Part shown: positions 45,264 to 55,440 of the stretch, piece by piece
Layout of the letters: each line of letters starts with the position of its first letter
Numbering within the stretch: the first letter of the stretch is position 1
Source: JAWKJY01 sp041393535
GTDB lineage: Bacteria; Actinomycetota; Thermoleophilia; Gaiellales; Gaiellaceae
Direction: 5' to 3'
Assembly (NCBI GenBank): GCA_041393535.1
Contig: JAWKJY010000006.1
Span: forward strand, 124,001-188,000
DNA: 64,000 nucleotides
Position numbers and translations under genes: made by a program
Notes under the pieces: model-generated
What the model was told of the DNA's origin: nothing
What the model saw: only the letters and a program-made list of their open reading frames with translations
The model's database searches: none

Positions 45264-45986
45264 CTACTTGGCGGCCGGGCGGCGGCGGGCCGGGGCCTTC
45301 GCGGCGGGCTTGGCGGCGGCCGGCTTCGCGGCGGCCTTCGCGGTCGGCTTGGCGGCGGCGCGCGGCGCGCCCTTGGACAGCGCGGCGACGACGTCGCTCG
45401 TCGGGACCATCGTCGCGATGTTCGTCAGCGCGTAGTTCAGCGCCGCGTTCTGCCACTCGTCGTCGATCGTCGAGGTGCCGTCGGTGACGACGACCGCGTT
45501 GTAGCCCGCGTCGGCCGCGTGGCGGGCCGTGTGCTCGATCGAGAAGTTCGTCCACGCGCCCGTGATCACGACGTTCTCGGTGCCGAAGCCGCGGAGCAGG
45601 TTGTCGAGGTTCGTGCCGTGGAAGGCGTTCATCCGCGACTTCTCGACGACGTGGTCGCCCTTCTTCGCCTCGAGGCCCTTGACCGGGGCGGCGCCGTGCG
45701 TGCCGCGGACGACGCCCTTCGTCGCCGAGATCGCCTGGAAGAGCGGCGCGTTCAGCTTCAGGCCCGGCGCGCCCGGCTCGACGACGTACCAGACGTGGAT
45801 CACGGGCACGCCGGCCGCGCGGGCCGCGCTGGCGATCGCCTTCACGTTCGCGACGACGTTCTGCTTCTTCGCGTGCTCCGCCGGCGCGGGGTCATCCCTC
45901 GTGAACGCGCCGTTCGGCATGATCACGTCGTTCTGCAGGTCCTGGATGATCAGGGCCGTCTTCCTCGGGTCGAGCTTGATCGCCAT
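45264..45986 (-). CDS. Isochorismatase/cysteine-hydrolase-fold protein with Ser in place of the catalytic Cys
   Basis: 240 residues. D16 in LIIQDLQND and K116 in VEKSRMN match the catalytic Asp and Lys of this fold. The nucleophile loop, usually TNVCVESTAR, reads TNFSIEHTAR, so residue 149 is Ser. A second feature is a C-terminal Ala/Lys/Pro tail of about 35 residues (AAAKPAAAKPAAKAPARR), which looks like a DNA-binding-type or disordered extension. It is either an isochorismatase-like non-cysteine hydrolase or an altered amidohydrolase. ATG follows AAAGGA. It is 28 nt downstream of the SMP-30 gene and 2 nt before the dehydrogenase. Confidence 0.85.
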   Translation of the reverse strand: MAIKLDPRKTALIIQDLQNDVIMPNGAFTRDDPAPAEHAKKQNVVANVKAIASAARAAGVPVIHVWYVVEPGAPGLKLNAPLFQAISATKGVVRGTHGAAPVKGLEAKKGDHVVEKSRMNAFHGTNLDNLLRGFGTENVVITGAWTNFSIEHTARHAADAGYNAVVVTDGTSTIDDEWQNAALNYALTNIATMVPTSDVVAALSKGAPRAAAKPTAKAAAKPAAAKPAAKAPARRRPAAK

Positions 45987-46014
45987 GCGGGTCCTTTCTC
46001 GGACGCTCTCGGGG

Positions 46015-46932
46015 TCAGCGCATGTAGCCCAGCCGGTTGCCGCTCACCTTCGTCTGGAAGCGGTAGACCGACGTGGACGACGGCACGTAGAGGACGTCCC
46101 AGTTCGGGCCGCCCCAGTTCAGGTTGCCCGTGTGCTCGGGCACCTCGACGGTCCCGAGGTGCTCGCCCTCGGGGTCGACGACCCACACGCCGCCCGGGCC
46201 CGTGACCCAGATGTTGCCCTGCTCGTCGCACTTCATCCCGTCGCAGATGCCCGCCGCGAAGTCGTCCGGACGCCCGATCTGGTCGAGGATCACCTCGCCG
46301 CCGGAGATCGTCCCGTCGTCGTTCACGGAGAAGCGGCGCAGGTGCAGCGCGCCCGAGTCGTTGATGTAGAGCGTCTTCTCGTCCGGCGAGAAGCAGAGCC
46401 CGTTCGGCTGGACGAAGTCGTCGACGAGGAGCGACAGCGTCCCGTCGGGCGCGATGCGGTAGACGCCCTGGAAGTCGAGGTCCTGCTCGCGCGGGTTGCC
46501 GAACACGTCCATCCGGCCGTAGGTCGGGTCGGAGAACCAGATCGAGCCGTCGCTCTTGACGACGACGTCGTTCGGCGAGTTCAGCTCCTTCTCGCCCCAG
46601 TGCGACGCGATCGTCTCGCGACGCGCGACGGTGCCGTCGGCGTTCAGCGTCACGCGCGCGACCTCGCTCGTCCAGTGCTCGCAGACGATCAGGTTGAGGT
46701 CGTCGTCGAAGGTCAGCCCGTTGCACTTGTTCGCCGGCTTCGTGACCTCGACGATGCCGCCGTCCTCGCTCCACTTGCGACGGACGTCGTTCGGCATGTC
46801 GCTGAACAGCAGGTAGCCGCTCGGGTGCCAGACGGGGCCCTCGGTGAAGGTGAATCCCGTGGCGATCTGCTCGACCTGGACGCTCGAGGCGACCAGCTCG
46901 TAGACCTTCGGAGAGTTGGCGAGAACGCCCAT
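46015..46932 (-). CDS. SMP-30/gluconolactonase family protein
   Basis: 305 residues. The propeller signatures are TFTEGPVWHPSGYLLFSDMP, NGLTFDDDLNLIVCEH, the SPNDVVVKSDGSIWFSDPTY motif with Asn and Asp metal ligands, and VQPNGLCFSPDEKTLYI. Such enzymes hydrolyse lactones with a divalent metal. No signal peptide is present, so it is cytosolic. ATG at 46932 follows AAAGGAG and opens the minus-strand operon. Together with the alcohol dehydrogenase it suggests oxidation to a lactone and its opening. Confidence 0.92.
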   Translation of the reverse strand: MGVLANSPKVYELVASSVQVEQIATGFTFTEGPVWHPSGYLLFSDMPNDVRRKWSEDGGIVEVTKPANKCNGLTFDDDLNLIVCEHWTSEVARVTLNADGTVARRETIASHWGEKELNSPNDVVVKSDGSIWFSDPTYGRMDVFGNPREQDLDFQGVYRIAPDGTLSLLVDDFVQPNGLCFSPDEKTLYINDSGALHLRRFSVNDDGTISGGEVILDQIGRPDDFAAGICDGMKCDEQGNIWVTGPGGVWVVDPEGEHLGTVEVPEHTGNLNWGGPNWDVLYVPSSTSVYRFQTKVSGNRLGYMR

Positions 46933-47005
46933 GGCGCTCGGCTCCTTTCGGCGTCGGGAAAGCGCCCGCAAGCCTAGCGCTGGTCTCGCCCGGGCGGCGG
47001 CGGAG

Positions 47006-47611
47006 TCAGAGCGCCCCGGCCTCGCAGCCGAGGCCGATGTCCTTTCCCTTGCCGCCGGCGCAGACGTCCCTCCCCCTGCCGCCGCGCAGCGCGTCCGCGC
47101 CCGCGCCGCCGTCCAGCCGGTCGGCTCCCGGCCCGCCCGGCGGGCGGCGGGGCGGGAGGCAGGGGCGGCGGGGCGGGCGTCGGGCCCGGAGCCGGCGGAG
47201 GACTCGCGGGCGGGGGCTCGCCGAGCGCGCGCGCCAGGGCGACCGTCCTCGCCGCCCCTCGCCGGTCCAGCCCGCGAGCACGATCGCCCCGTCGGGCTGC
47301 ACCGCGACGGCTCTGGCGAACTGCGTGTCGCCGAACTGCACCTTCTTGAGGCCGTCGAAGTCGAACGAGGTGTCGACGAGGCCGTCCGTCGTCACCTGGA
47401 CGAGCGCCATCTGCCCCGTGAGCTGGGCGTCCTGGGAGGTCGCGGCGAGCACGATCTTCCCGCTCGGGAGCAGCGCCGCGTCGTTCGCGACGTCGGCCAC
47501 GCCGAGATCGAGGGTGAGGCTGCCCTCGCCCGCGAACGACGGGTCGAGCGACCCGTCCGGGTTCAGCCGCACGACCGCGACGTCGTGAGCGCGGCGCGAC
47601 GGCCCCGCCAC
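47006..47611 (-). pseudogene. 5'-truncated delta-60 repeat protein with RTX-like tail
   Basis: The remnant starts inside a propeller repeat (VAVVRLNPDGSLDPSFAGEG). It has two delta-60 repeats (DAALLPSGKIVLAATSQ, then AVAVQPDGAIVLAGWTG), a Pro-rich linker seen one frame off (GEPPPASPPPAPGPTPAPPP), and a C-terminal RTX-like stretch (LDGGAGADALRGGRGRDVCA). No signal peptide or start with a ribosome site is visible upstream, and only 122 nt separate it from the divergent mmsA. I take it as the 3' end of a longer secreted gene that lost its beginning, or a badly indel-damaged one. Confidence 0.5.
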
Positions 47612-47733
47612 CGCGGCGCACGCGGGCGCGCGCGTTCCTCCACGGCGTCGATCGCGCCGCTCCCGCGCCGGCCTATCCTTGGTCGCACGACGGGTGCGTC
47701 GCGCGCCCGCACACGCACACGCGGAGGAGACGG

Positions 47734-49272
<1,539 letters not shown>

Positions 49273-49298
49273 GCCTCGCGCGCTCCTGCGCCCTGCCC

Positions 49299-49326
49299 CG
49301 GAGGGCCGGCTCGCGCCGGCCCTCCG
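49299..49326 (+). terminator. Hairpin terminator after mmsA
   Basis: CGGAGGGCCGGC, a TCGC loop, then GCCGGCCCTCCG: 12 perfect bp, 27 nt after the stop. The same stem recurs at 50451-50478 with a different loop. Confidence 0.65.
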
Positions 49327-49380
49327 CCGTTCCTGGGCCCGCACGGGTTTCGGCGCGCTCGCCGTGGGCACGCAAACCGA

Positions 49381-49397
49381 ACGGAGCCGGGCTCCGT
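49381..49397. promoter_or_regulatory. 17-nt palindrome upstream of the His-tailed protein gene
   Basis: ACGGAGC-CGG-GCTCCGT, perfect 7-3-7, 33 nt before the ATG at 49430. It is a candidate operator or leader hairpin; no promoter boxes are clear. Confidence 0.35.
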
Positions 49398-49429
49398 ACA
49401 CCGGGTAGTCGACCCTGGGGGAGGTAGGG

Positions 49430-50425
49430 ATGCGCAAGCTCGTCCTCGCGGCTGCCGCGACCGCGGCGCTCGCCGTCGCCGCGCCGGCGGCCATGGCCCA
49501 CGGCAAGCGGCCGAAGGAGCCGAGGCAGCCGACCACGATCGCGCTGCCGGCCGGCGTCGCGCCGGAGGGGATCGCCGCCGGGCGCGGCGGGGAGTTCTTC
49601 GTCGGCTCGCTCGCCGACGGCCAGATCGTCCGCGGCGACGTGCGCTCGGGCACGGTCGCGCCGTTCGTGACCACGCCGGCGACGACCGTCGCGGTCGGGC
49701 TCGAGTACGACCGGCGGCACGACCTGCTCTTCGTCGCAGGCGGGCCGACCGGCACGGCCGCCGTCTACGACGCGGACACGGGCGCGACCGTGGCGAGCCT
49801 GACGCTGACGACCGCGGCCGCGTTCGTCAACGACGCGACGGTGACGCGCGACGCGGCGTACTTCACGAACAGCCAGGCCGCCGAGCTCTACCGCGTGCCG
49901 ATCGGCGACGACGGGACGATCGGCACGCCGACGACGCTCCCGCTGACCGGCCCGGCCGCCGACTTGCCCGGCGCGTTCAACCTGAACGGGATCGAGACGA
50001 GCAAGGACGGCCGCTGGCTGATCGCGGTCAACTCGACGTCCGGGAAGCTCTTCCGGATCGACCCGGCGACGGGCGCGAGCAGCGAGATCGACCTCGGCGG
50101 CGCGTCGGTGACGGCCGGGGACGGCCTGTGGCGGGAGGGTCGGCTGCTCTACGTCGTCCGCAACCAGCTGAACCGGATCGACGTGTTCCGACTCGATCGC
50201 GACAGCTCGTCGGCCCGCTACGTCGAGACGATCACGAGCCCGCTCTTCGAGGTGCCGACCACGATGACGATCGCGAAGCACCGCCTGCTCGCGGTGAACG
50301 CGCAGTTCGGGCTGCCGCAGCCGAACCCGTTCGAGGTCGTCGTCCTGCCGGTCGACGACGACCACGGCCGGGGCCACGGCCACCGGCACGGCAAGGGCCA
50401 CGGCCACGGCCACGCCCACCGCTGA
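49430..50425 (+). CDS. Secreted propeller protein with His-rich C-terminal tail
   Basis: 331 residues. The signal peptide is RKLVLAAAATAALAVAAPAAMA. The body is an SMP-30/NHL-like propeller (PEGIAAGRGGEFFVGSLADG, VGLEYDRRHDLLFVAGGPTG, FNLNGIETSKDGRWLIAVNS). The last 20 residues hold eight His in HGRGHGHRHGKGHGHGHAH, a probable zinc, copper or nickel ligand. No catalytic ligand set of gluconolactonases is complete. It lies outside the membrane. It stands alone between two near-identical terminator hairpins, so it is a separate transcription unit. Confidence 0.85.
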   Translation: MRKLVLAAAATAALAVAAPAAMAHGKRPKEPRQPTTIALPAGVAPEGIAAGRGGEFFVGSLADGQIVRGDVRSGTVAPFVTTPATTVAVGLEYDRRHDLLFVAGGPTGTAAVYDADTGATVASLTLTTAAAFVNDATVTRDAAYFTNSQAAELYRVPIGDDGTIGTPTTLPLTGPAADLPGAFNLNGIETSKDGRWLIAVNSTSGKLFRIDPATGASSEIDLGGASVTAGDGLWREGRLLYVVRNQLNRIDVFRLDRDSSSARYVETITSPLFEVPTTMTIAKHRLLAVNAQFGLPQPNPFEVVVLPVDDDHGRGHGHRHGKGHGHGHAHR

Positions 50426-50450
50426 GCCGCGCCCACGCGATGGACGCTCC

Positions 50451-50478
50451 CGGAGGGCCGGCGATCGCCGGCCCTCCG
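50451..50478 (+). terminator. Hairpin terminator after the His-tailed protein gene
   Basis: CGGAGGGCCGGC, a GATC loop, then GCCGGCCCTCCG. The stem is identical to that after mmsA. It begins 26 nt after the stop. The following 250 nt to the next gene holds no other identifiable signal apart from a GAGGGAGGG ribosome site. Confidence 0.65.
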
Positions 50479-50727
50479 TCGTTCCGGACCCGGGCGGGCG
50501 CGAGCCGACGGACATTCCGACCCGGCCTCGACGGGCCTCCCGCGCGACCGATGGGTCGGGGGGGAACCCGCCGCGAGCCGGGATCTCCGAGCGGACGCCC
50601 GGCCACCGGTGCCGCTCCAGGAGACGGATCGCGGACCGCGCCCGCCGGCAGCGGGGCGCGTTGTCCGCGGCGCGCTCCGCTCGCCGCGGGCGCGTACGAT
50701 CCCCCGCGACCGACGAGGGAGGGCGAC

Positions 50728-51924
50728 GTGGACTTCCGGCTGACCGACGAGCAGCGCGCCGTGCGCGAGCGGGTGCGCGACTTCACCGACCGCGCCATCG
50801 TGCCGCGGCTCGGCGACGTCGACGACGACTGGCGCGAGGGGCACGTCGCGCACGCGATCCTGACGGACGCGGCACGTGAGGGGATCCTCGCCCTGCCGGT
50901 GCCGACGGCCCTCGGCGGCGAGGGCGCGGACAACGTCGCGTGCGTGCTCGCGCTCGAGGAGCTGGGCGCCGGCGACGGCGGGATCGCGACCGCGATCGGC
51001 GCGTCGTGGTTCGGCCAGACGCCGATCCTGATGGCCGCCCGGCCCGAGCTGCGGGAGGACTGGCTGCGCCGCTGCGCGAGCCGCGAGGAGCCGTTCATCG
51101 TCTGCATGGCGATGACCGAGCCGGGCGGGGGCGCCGCGATCGAGTCGCCCGAGCGGGCGATGCGCACGGTGCGCACGATCGCCCGGATCGAGGGGGACGA
51201 GGTCGTGCTCGACGGGCTGAAGCTCTGGCCGTCGAACTTCGACGTCGCGCAGCTCTACACCGTCGTCGCCTCGACCGACCCGTCCGCCGGCGAGGCGGGC
51301 TCGTGCCTCGTCGTCGTCGAGCGCGAGCGCGAGGGCGTGTCGGTCGGGCCGCCGGTGCGCAAGATGGGGATGAGCGGCGATCGCAACGGCGAGATCCGCC
51401 TGGACGGCGTCCGGCTGCCGGCGAGCCACGTGCTCGGCGAGGTCGGCCAGGGGGCGGCGATCCTCCAGCGGACGCTCGCGTACAACCGCGTCGGGGCCGC
51501 GGCGATCGCGATCGGCATCGCCCGCAGCGCGCTCGCCCGCGCGCTCGCGTGGCTCGCCGAGCGGCGGATCGAGGACGACGTCCTCGCCGACAACCCGGTC
51601 GTGCGCTACCTCGTCGGCGAGGCGGCGGCGCAGCTCGACGCGGCCCGCCTGCTGACGTGGCGGGCCGCCTGGCTGAACACCCAGCCCAAGGGCCGCTCGC
51701 TCCACCACGCCTCGATGGCGAAGGTCTACGCGAGCGACGTCTCGATGGCGGTGACGACGCGCGCGGTGCAGCTGATGGGCTCGCTCGGGTACTCCGCGGA
51801 CGCGCTCGTCGAGAAGGCGATGCGGGACACGAAGATCATCCAGATCTTCATCGGGCCGAACGAGCTCGTCCAGCAGGAGGTCGGCCAGGGCGCGGCGGCC
51901 CAGCTCGAGGCGATGTTCCGGTAG
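50728..51924 (+). CDS. Acyl-CoA dehydrogenase
   Basis: 398 residues. GTG at 50728 follows GAGGGAGGG. Order of motifs: N-terminal LTDEQRAVRERVRDFTDRAI, FAD-domain CMAMTEPGGGAAIESPERAM, middle strands DEVVLDGLKLWPSN, and a C-terminal helical domain with MRDTKIIQIFIGPNELVQQE, where the Glu in GPNE is in the catalytic-base position. It removes two hydrogens from an acyl-CoA, feeding electrons to ETF. Substrate chain length is not evident. It precedes a long non-coding stretch that contains a copy of the intergenic repeat. Confidence 0.92.
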   Translation: MDFRLTDEQRAVRERVRDFTDRAIVPRLGDVDDDWREGHVAHAILTDAAREGILALPVPTALGGEGADNVACVLALEELGAGDGGIATAIGASWFGQTPILMAARPELREDWLRRCASREEPFIVCMAMTEPGGGAAIESPERAMRTVRTIARIEGDEVVLDGLKLWPSNFDVAQLYTVVASTDPSAGEAGSCLVVVEREREGVSVGPPVRKMGMSGDRNGEIRLDGVRLPASHVLGEVGQGAAILQRTLAYNRVGAAAIAIGIARSALARALAWLAERRIEDDVLADNPVVRYLVGEAAAQLDAARLLTWRAAWLNTQPKGRSLHHASMAKVYASDVSMAVTTRAVQLMGSLGYSADALVEKAMRDTKIIQIFIGPNELVQQEVGQGAAAQLEAMFR

Positions 51925-52035
51925 CGGGACCCGCGCGCCTCGAGCCGGGCGCCTCGAGCCGGGCGCGCCCCGCCACGGCCGCGGCGGCGGGCGGCGGCCG
52001 GCGGTCACGAGCCCGGTCCGCCCCGGCCGGCCGGG

Positions 52036-52139
52036 GACGAATCGGCACACGATCGGCACGGTCCAGTGACGGACACGTGCGCCGTTCCGCGATAGCGTCT
52101 GCGCCGGAGGCGCGTGGTTCCCCCACCCTGGGTGGGAGG
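52036..52139 (+). repeat. Intergenic element copy 1
   Basis: In canonical orientation it begins GACGAATCGGCAC. It contains repeated GGCAC, GTGACGGACACGTGCGC, the core GATAGCG (52091-52097), GGAGGCGCG and the palindrome CCCACC-CTG-GGTGGG. A GGACACGTCC motif follows at 52211. It lies in the 495-nt space between the convergent acyl-CoA dehydrogenase and monooxygenase genes; that space contains no ORF I can support. It is related to copies 2-4 below. Confidence 0.5.
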
Positions 52140-52419
52140 TCTGTCGCGCGGGCGCGCGCGAGCGGCCGCGGCTGCCACCGCTCGTGGCCGCCTGCCGGTG
52201 CCGGCCAGACGGGACACGTCCGCTGGGGCCACGGGCGCGCCGATCCACGCCCTGCGACCGGCGGCCGTCCCCGGCGCGCGGCTCCCTGGCCCGACGCGGG
52301 CGCCACGGTCAGGCCGCCGCCGCAGCCGGCAGCGGCGACGAGCGGTGCCTGAACCACGGCCGGCAGGAGGCCGGCGGCCGCTCGCCGGACCGCCGACCCC
52401 CGCCGGGCGCCCGACCCGA

Positions 52420-53829
52420 TCACACCAGGCCGGCGAGCTCCCGCGCGTACCCGATCGCGCGCCGCGCGTCGTAGCTGCGGAAGATCATCAGCTTCTCGGC
52501 CTCGAGCGACCCCTCGGCGTGCACGGCGAGCACCGACTGGTAGCCGGCGTACTCGCGCGCGAGCAGGTCGCTCGCGAGGTTCATCAGCGCGAGCCGCGGC
52601 CCGGCGGGCACGGCGCCGGCGAAGTACTTCTCGAGGTAGGGCCGGATCTCGTCGTTCCGCCAGTCCGGGCCGCCCGGGCCCGTGACGAGCAGGCCGCCGG
52701 CGATGTCGATCACGTGCTCCACCGCGTCGTGGTAGTCGCGGGCGAACGTCCACTTGGCGAGGTTCGTCGTCAGCGGGTCCGGGTAGGCGATCCCGGTCGC
52801 CTCGTGCACGCGGCAGCGGTCGGCGGCGAGGTGCGTCAGCGCGCGCACGGTCTCCGCGTACCCGATCAGCGAGACCATCTTGTCGCGCACGTGCGAGGCC
52901 TTCTGGATCCCGTTCGCCTCGGCGAGCGCCCACGCGAGCCCGACGAACGCGTCGACGAGCGGCAGCTTGTACGAGACCGCCGTGAAGCGGTGGTACTCGA
53001 CGAACGTGAGCGCGAGCTCGCCCGCCTTCCTGACGTCGCCGTTCAGGAAGATCCGGTCGTTCGGGACGAACACGTCGTCGAAGACGGTCAGCGTCTCGAC
53101 CATCTTGTGCTCGGCCGACACCGGGCGCGTCCACGGGTCCGGGTCGGCGTAGAGGAAGTCCGAGCAGAACAGCTTCACGCCGGGCGTGGCGGTCGGGACG
53201 GAGAACGCGATCGCCCAGTCCTCCTCCCCCTCCGCGAGCGCCCGGGTCGGGATCGCGATCACCTCGTCGACGTTGGGCGTGTACGACGTGTGGACCTTCG
53301 CGCCGCGCACGACGACGCCGTCGGGCCGCCGCTCGACGACGCGCACGTAGAGGTCGGGATCGGCCTGGCCGGCCGGGCCCTTGCCACGGTCGCCCTTCAC
53401 GTCGGTCTGCGCGACGGCGAGCGCGAGATCGCGGTCGCGGCAGTGCTCGTAGAACGCCTGCACGTTGTCCTGGTAGGGCGTCCCGTGCGCGACCCGCTGC
53501 AGCGCGAACAGTGCGTCGGTGCCGATCTCCTTGATCAGCAGCACGAGCGTCTTCCCGTAGGCGGTCGCCCCCTCGATCAGCGCCGAGCGCCTGCGCAGGT
53601 CGGCCGCGTTGCGGGGGAGGTGGTAGTACGTCGAGTAGCCGTCCGTCTGCCCGAGCTCCGGGTGCTCCTCCGCGAACGCGAAGTCGAGCGCGGCGTGGCG
53701 CGAGACGACGCCGAGCTCGGCATGCGAGGTGACGTCGGCGACGCGCTCGCCGCGATACCACACCTCCCTGCCGTCGCGCAGCCCCTCGAGGTACTGCTCC
53801 GGCGTCCGCGTCCGCGTGGTCGTGCTCAC
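52420..53829 (-). CDS. 4-hydroxyphenylacetate 3-monooxygenase-type (HpaB family) oxygenase
   Basis: 469 residues, the length of the flavin-dependent HpaB oxygenase component. Motifs: EQYLEGLRDGREVWYRGERV at the N-terminus, FYEHCRDRDLALAVAQTDVK, GVVVRGAKVHTSYTPNVDEV, FLYADPDPWTR, VFVPNDRIFLNGDV and IDIAGGLLVTGPGG. It would hydroxylate a phenol using reduced flavin supplied by a separate reductase, none of which is seen in this window. The GTG start overlaps the stop of the TetR gene (GTGA), so the regulator is co-transcribed upstream of it. Confidence 0.9.
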   Translation of the reverse strand: MSTTTRTRTPEQYLEGLRDGREVWYRGERVADVTSHAELGVVSRHAALDFAFAEEHPELGQTDGYSTYYHLPRNAADLRRRSALIEGATAYGKTLVLLIKEIGTDALFALQRVAHGTPYQDNVQAFYEHCRDRDLALAVAQTDVKGDRGKGPAGQADPDLYVRVVERRPDGVVVRGAKVHTSYTPNVDEVIAIPTRALAEGEEDWAIAFSVPTATPGVKLFCSDFLYADPDPWTRPVSAEHKMVETLTVFDDVFVPNDRIFLNGDVRKAGELALTFVEYHRFTAVSYKLPLVDAFVGLAWALAEANGIQKASHVRDKMVSLIGYAETVRALTHLAADRCRVHEATGIAYPDPLTTNLAKWTFARDYHDAVEHVIDIAGGLLVTGPGGPDWRNDEIRPYLEKYFAGAVPAGPRLALMNLASDLLAREYAGYQSVLAVHAEGSLEAEKLMIFRSYDARRAIGYARELAGLV

Positions 53830-54410
53830 GGGTCCCTCCTGAGGCCGTTGATGACGAGGTCGTAGAACGAGTCGGCGATCTCCCGGGTCGAGCGGTCGCC
53901 GTCGGGCCGATACCACTGGTACGCCCAGTTGCACATGCCGAAGATCGCGAGCGTGACGAGCCGGGGATCGCCGGCGCGGAACTCGCCCGCAGCCATCCCG
54001 CGCGCGACGACGCCCTCGACGAGCGCCGCGTAGCGGTCGCGCTTGTCGCGGATCTCGTCGCGCTTCGCCGGCGACAGCTCGCGGTGGTGCTCGAAGAAGA
54101 CGCGGACGTGGCCACGGTGGGTCTCCATCAGGTCGAGGACGTCGCCCATCATCGCGCGGAGCTCCTCGCCGGCCCCGAGCCCCTCGCGCGTCTCCGCCTG
54201 CTCGATCAGCAGGTCGATGAACTCCTCGTTCAGCGCGGCGAGGATCGCCTCCTTCGACGCGAAGTAGTGGTAGAGCGTCGGCTTCGAGAGCCCCATGCCG
54301 CGCGCGATCGTCTCGACGCTCGACGTCGTGTAGCCCTCCGCGTCGAAGAGGCGCGCAGCGGCCGCGACGAGCTCGCGGCGGCGTTCGTCGGTACGGGCTC
54401 GCGGCGGCAT
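53826..54410 (-). CDS. TetR-family transcriptional regulator, probably of the HpaB-type gene
   Basis: 194 residues. The N-terminal helix-turn-helix is RRRELVAAAARLFDAEGYTT, SSVETIARGMGLSKPTLYHYF, the usual TetR start. The C-terminal all-helical domain (EEFIDLLIEQAETREG, FFEHHRELSPAKRDEIRDKR) binds an unknown effector, likely an acyl-CoA or aromatic acid. ATG at 54410 was chosen because it gives the usual MPPRARTDERR start. Its promoter holds a near-perfect 20-nt palindrome. Divergent to the SDR gene, it probably represses itself and the monooxygenase. Confidence 0.9.
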   Translation of the reverse strand: MPPRARTDERRRELVAAAARLFDAEGYTTSSVETIARGMGLSKPTLYHYFASKEAILAALNEEFIDLLIEQAETREGLGAGEELRAMMGDVLDLMETHRGHVRVFFEHHRELSPAKRDEIRDKRDRYAALVEGVVARGMAAGEFRAGDPRLVTLAIFGMCNWAYQWYRPDGDRSTREIADSFYDLVINGLRRDP

Positions 54411-54428
54411 CCGGAGCGCGAATGTTAG

Positions 54429-54448
54429 TCGACCGACCGGTCGGTTGA
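54429..54448. promoter_or_regulatory. TetR operator candidate, ACCGACCGGTCGGT core
   Basis: TCGACCGACCGGTCGGTTGA, a 20-nt palindrome with a perfect 14-nt core. It lies 19 nt upstream of the TetR start and between the divergent TetR and SDR genes. The form is typical of TetR self-regulation; the match to this particular regulator is inferred. Confidence 0.65.
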
Positions 54449-54606
54449 CAGACGTTTCCGCCAGGCCCGAGCTTCTCCCCCGGCACGAGCATCGCCACGG
54501 CGCCGTTCGCGCCGTCGTCGGGCCCCCAGCGGCGACGCTCGCAGGGGCGGGGCCGGCGCGCGCACTAGGCTTTGCGCGGACAGCGACCAGGACAGGCAGG
54601 GGGCCG

Positions 54607-55380
54607 ATGGACAGGAACAGGCGCTTCGACGGGCGGGTGGCGATCGTCACCGGCGGCAGCCGCGGCATCGGCAAGGGCATCGCGCACGGGCTCGCCGCCG
54701 AGGGCGCGATCGTCGCCGTGTGCTCGCGCGACCTCGCGACCTGCGAGGCGACCGCGCGCGAGATCGAGGCGACCGGAGGCCAGGCTGCGCCGTACGCGCT
54801 CGACGTGACGGACTACGCGTCGTGCGAGACCGTCGTCGCCGCGGTGGTGGAGGAGCTCGGGCGGCCGACGCTGCTCGTGAACTCGGCCGGCATCTCGACG
54901 GAGCGGCGCCGCGCGGAGCACCACGGAGTCGAGGCGTGGGATCGCACCGTCGGGATCAACCTGACGGGCACCTACTACATGTGCCGTGCCTGTGCGCCGC
55001 AGCTGCTCGACGGGGGCGGCGCCGTGCTGAACATCGGCTCGACGACGGCCCGGTTCGCGACCCCGCGCATCGTCGCCTACGGCGCGTCGAAGGCGGCCGT
55101 CCAGCACCTGACGAAGACGCTCGGGTTCGAGTGGGCCGACCGCGGCGTGCGCGTGAACGCGCTCGACTCGGGGTACGTCGCGACCGACCTGTCGACGCCG
55201 ATCCTGAACGTCGAGAAGCACGCGCAGACGATCGTCGGCGCGACGCCGATGGGACGGATCGCCGAGCTCGACGAGATCGTCGCCCCGGCGCTCTTCCTGC
55301 TCTCCGACGAGGCGTCCTACGTGACCGGCGAGTCGTTCGCCGTCGATGGCGGCATGGCCACGCGCGGCGGGCCGACGTAG
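54607..55380 (+). CDS. Short-chain dehydrogenase/reductase
   Basis: 257 residues, classical SDR length. NAD(P) motif is TGGSRGIG near residues 14-21, the catalytic Ser region NIGSTTARF, YGASK with the catalytic Tyr at 158, and the C-terminal SYVTGESFAVDGGMATRGG. An Arg/His-rich substrate loop (STERRRAEHH) may favour a particular alcohol. It oxidises a secondary alcohol or reduces a ketone. ATG at 54607 is chosen; an upstream in-frame ATG at 54445 lies in low-complexity sequence. It is transcribed away from the TetR gene over the operator. Confidence 0.9.
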   Translation: MDRNRRFDGRVAIVTGGSRGIGKGIAHGLAAEGAIVAVCSRDLATCEATAREIEATGGQAAPYALDVTDYASCETVVAAVVEELGRPTLLVNSAGISTERRRAEHHGVEAWDRTVGINLTGTYYMCRACAPQLLDGGGAVLNIGSTTARFATPRIVAYGASKAAVQHLTKTLGFEWADRGVRVNALDSGYVATDLSTPILNVEKHAQTIVGATPMGRIAELDEIVAPALFLLSDEASYVTGESFAVDGGMATRGGPT

Positions 55381-55440
55381 CCCTGCGCCCCGGGCGACGG
55401 CCCGCTCCGCGTCGGCCCGGGCCGCTTCCCCCGGCCGAAG

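Noticed and set aside
52420..53829. 4-hydroxybutyryl-CoA dehydratase as the identity of the HpaB-like gene
   Set aside because: The cluster-binding Cys/His set of that enzyme is not seen; general layout fits flavin monooxygenases.
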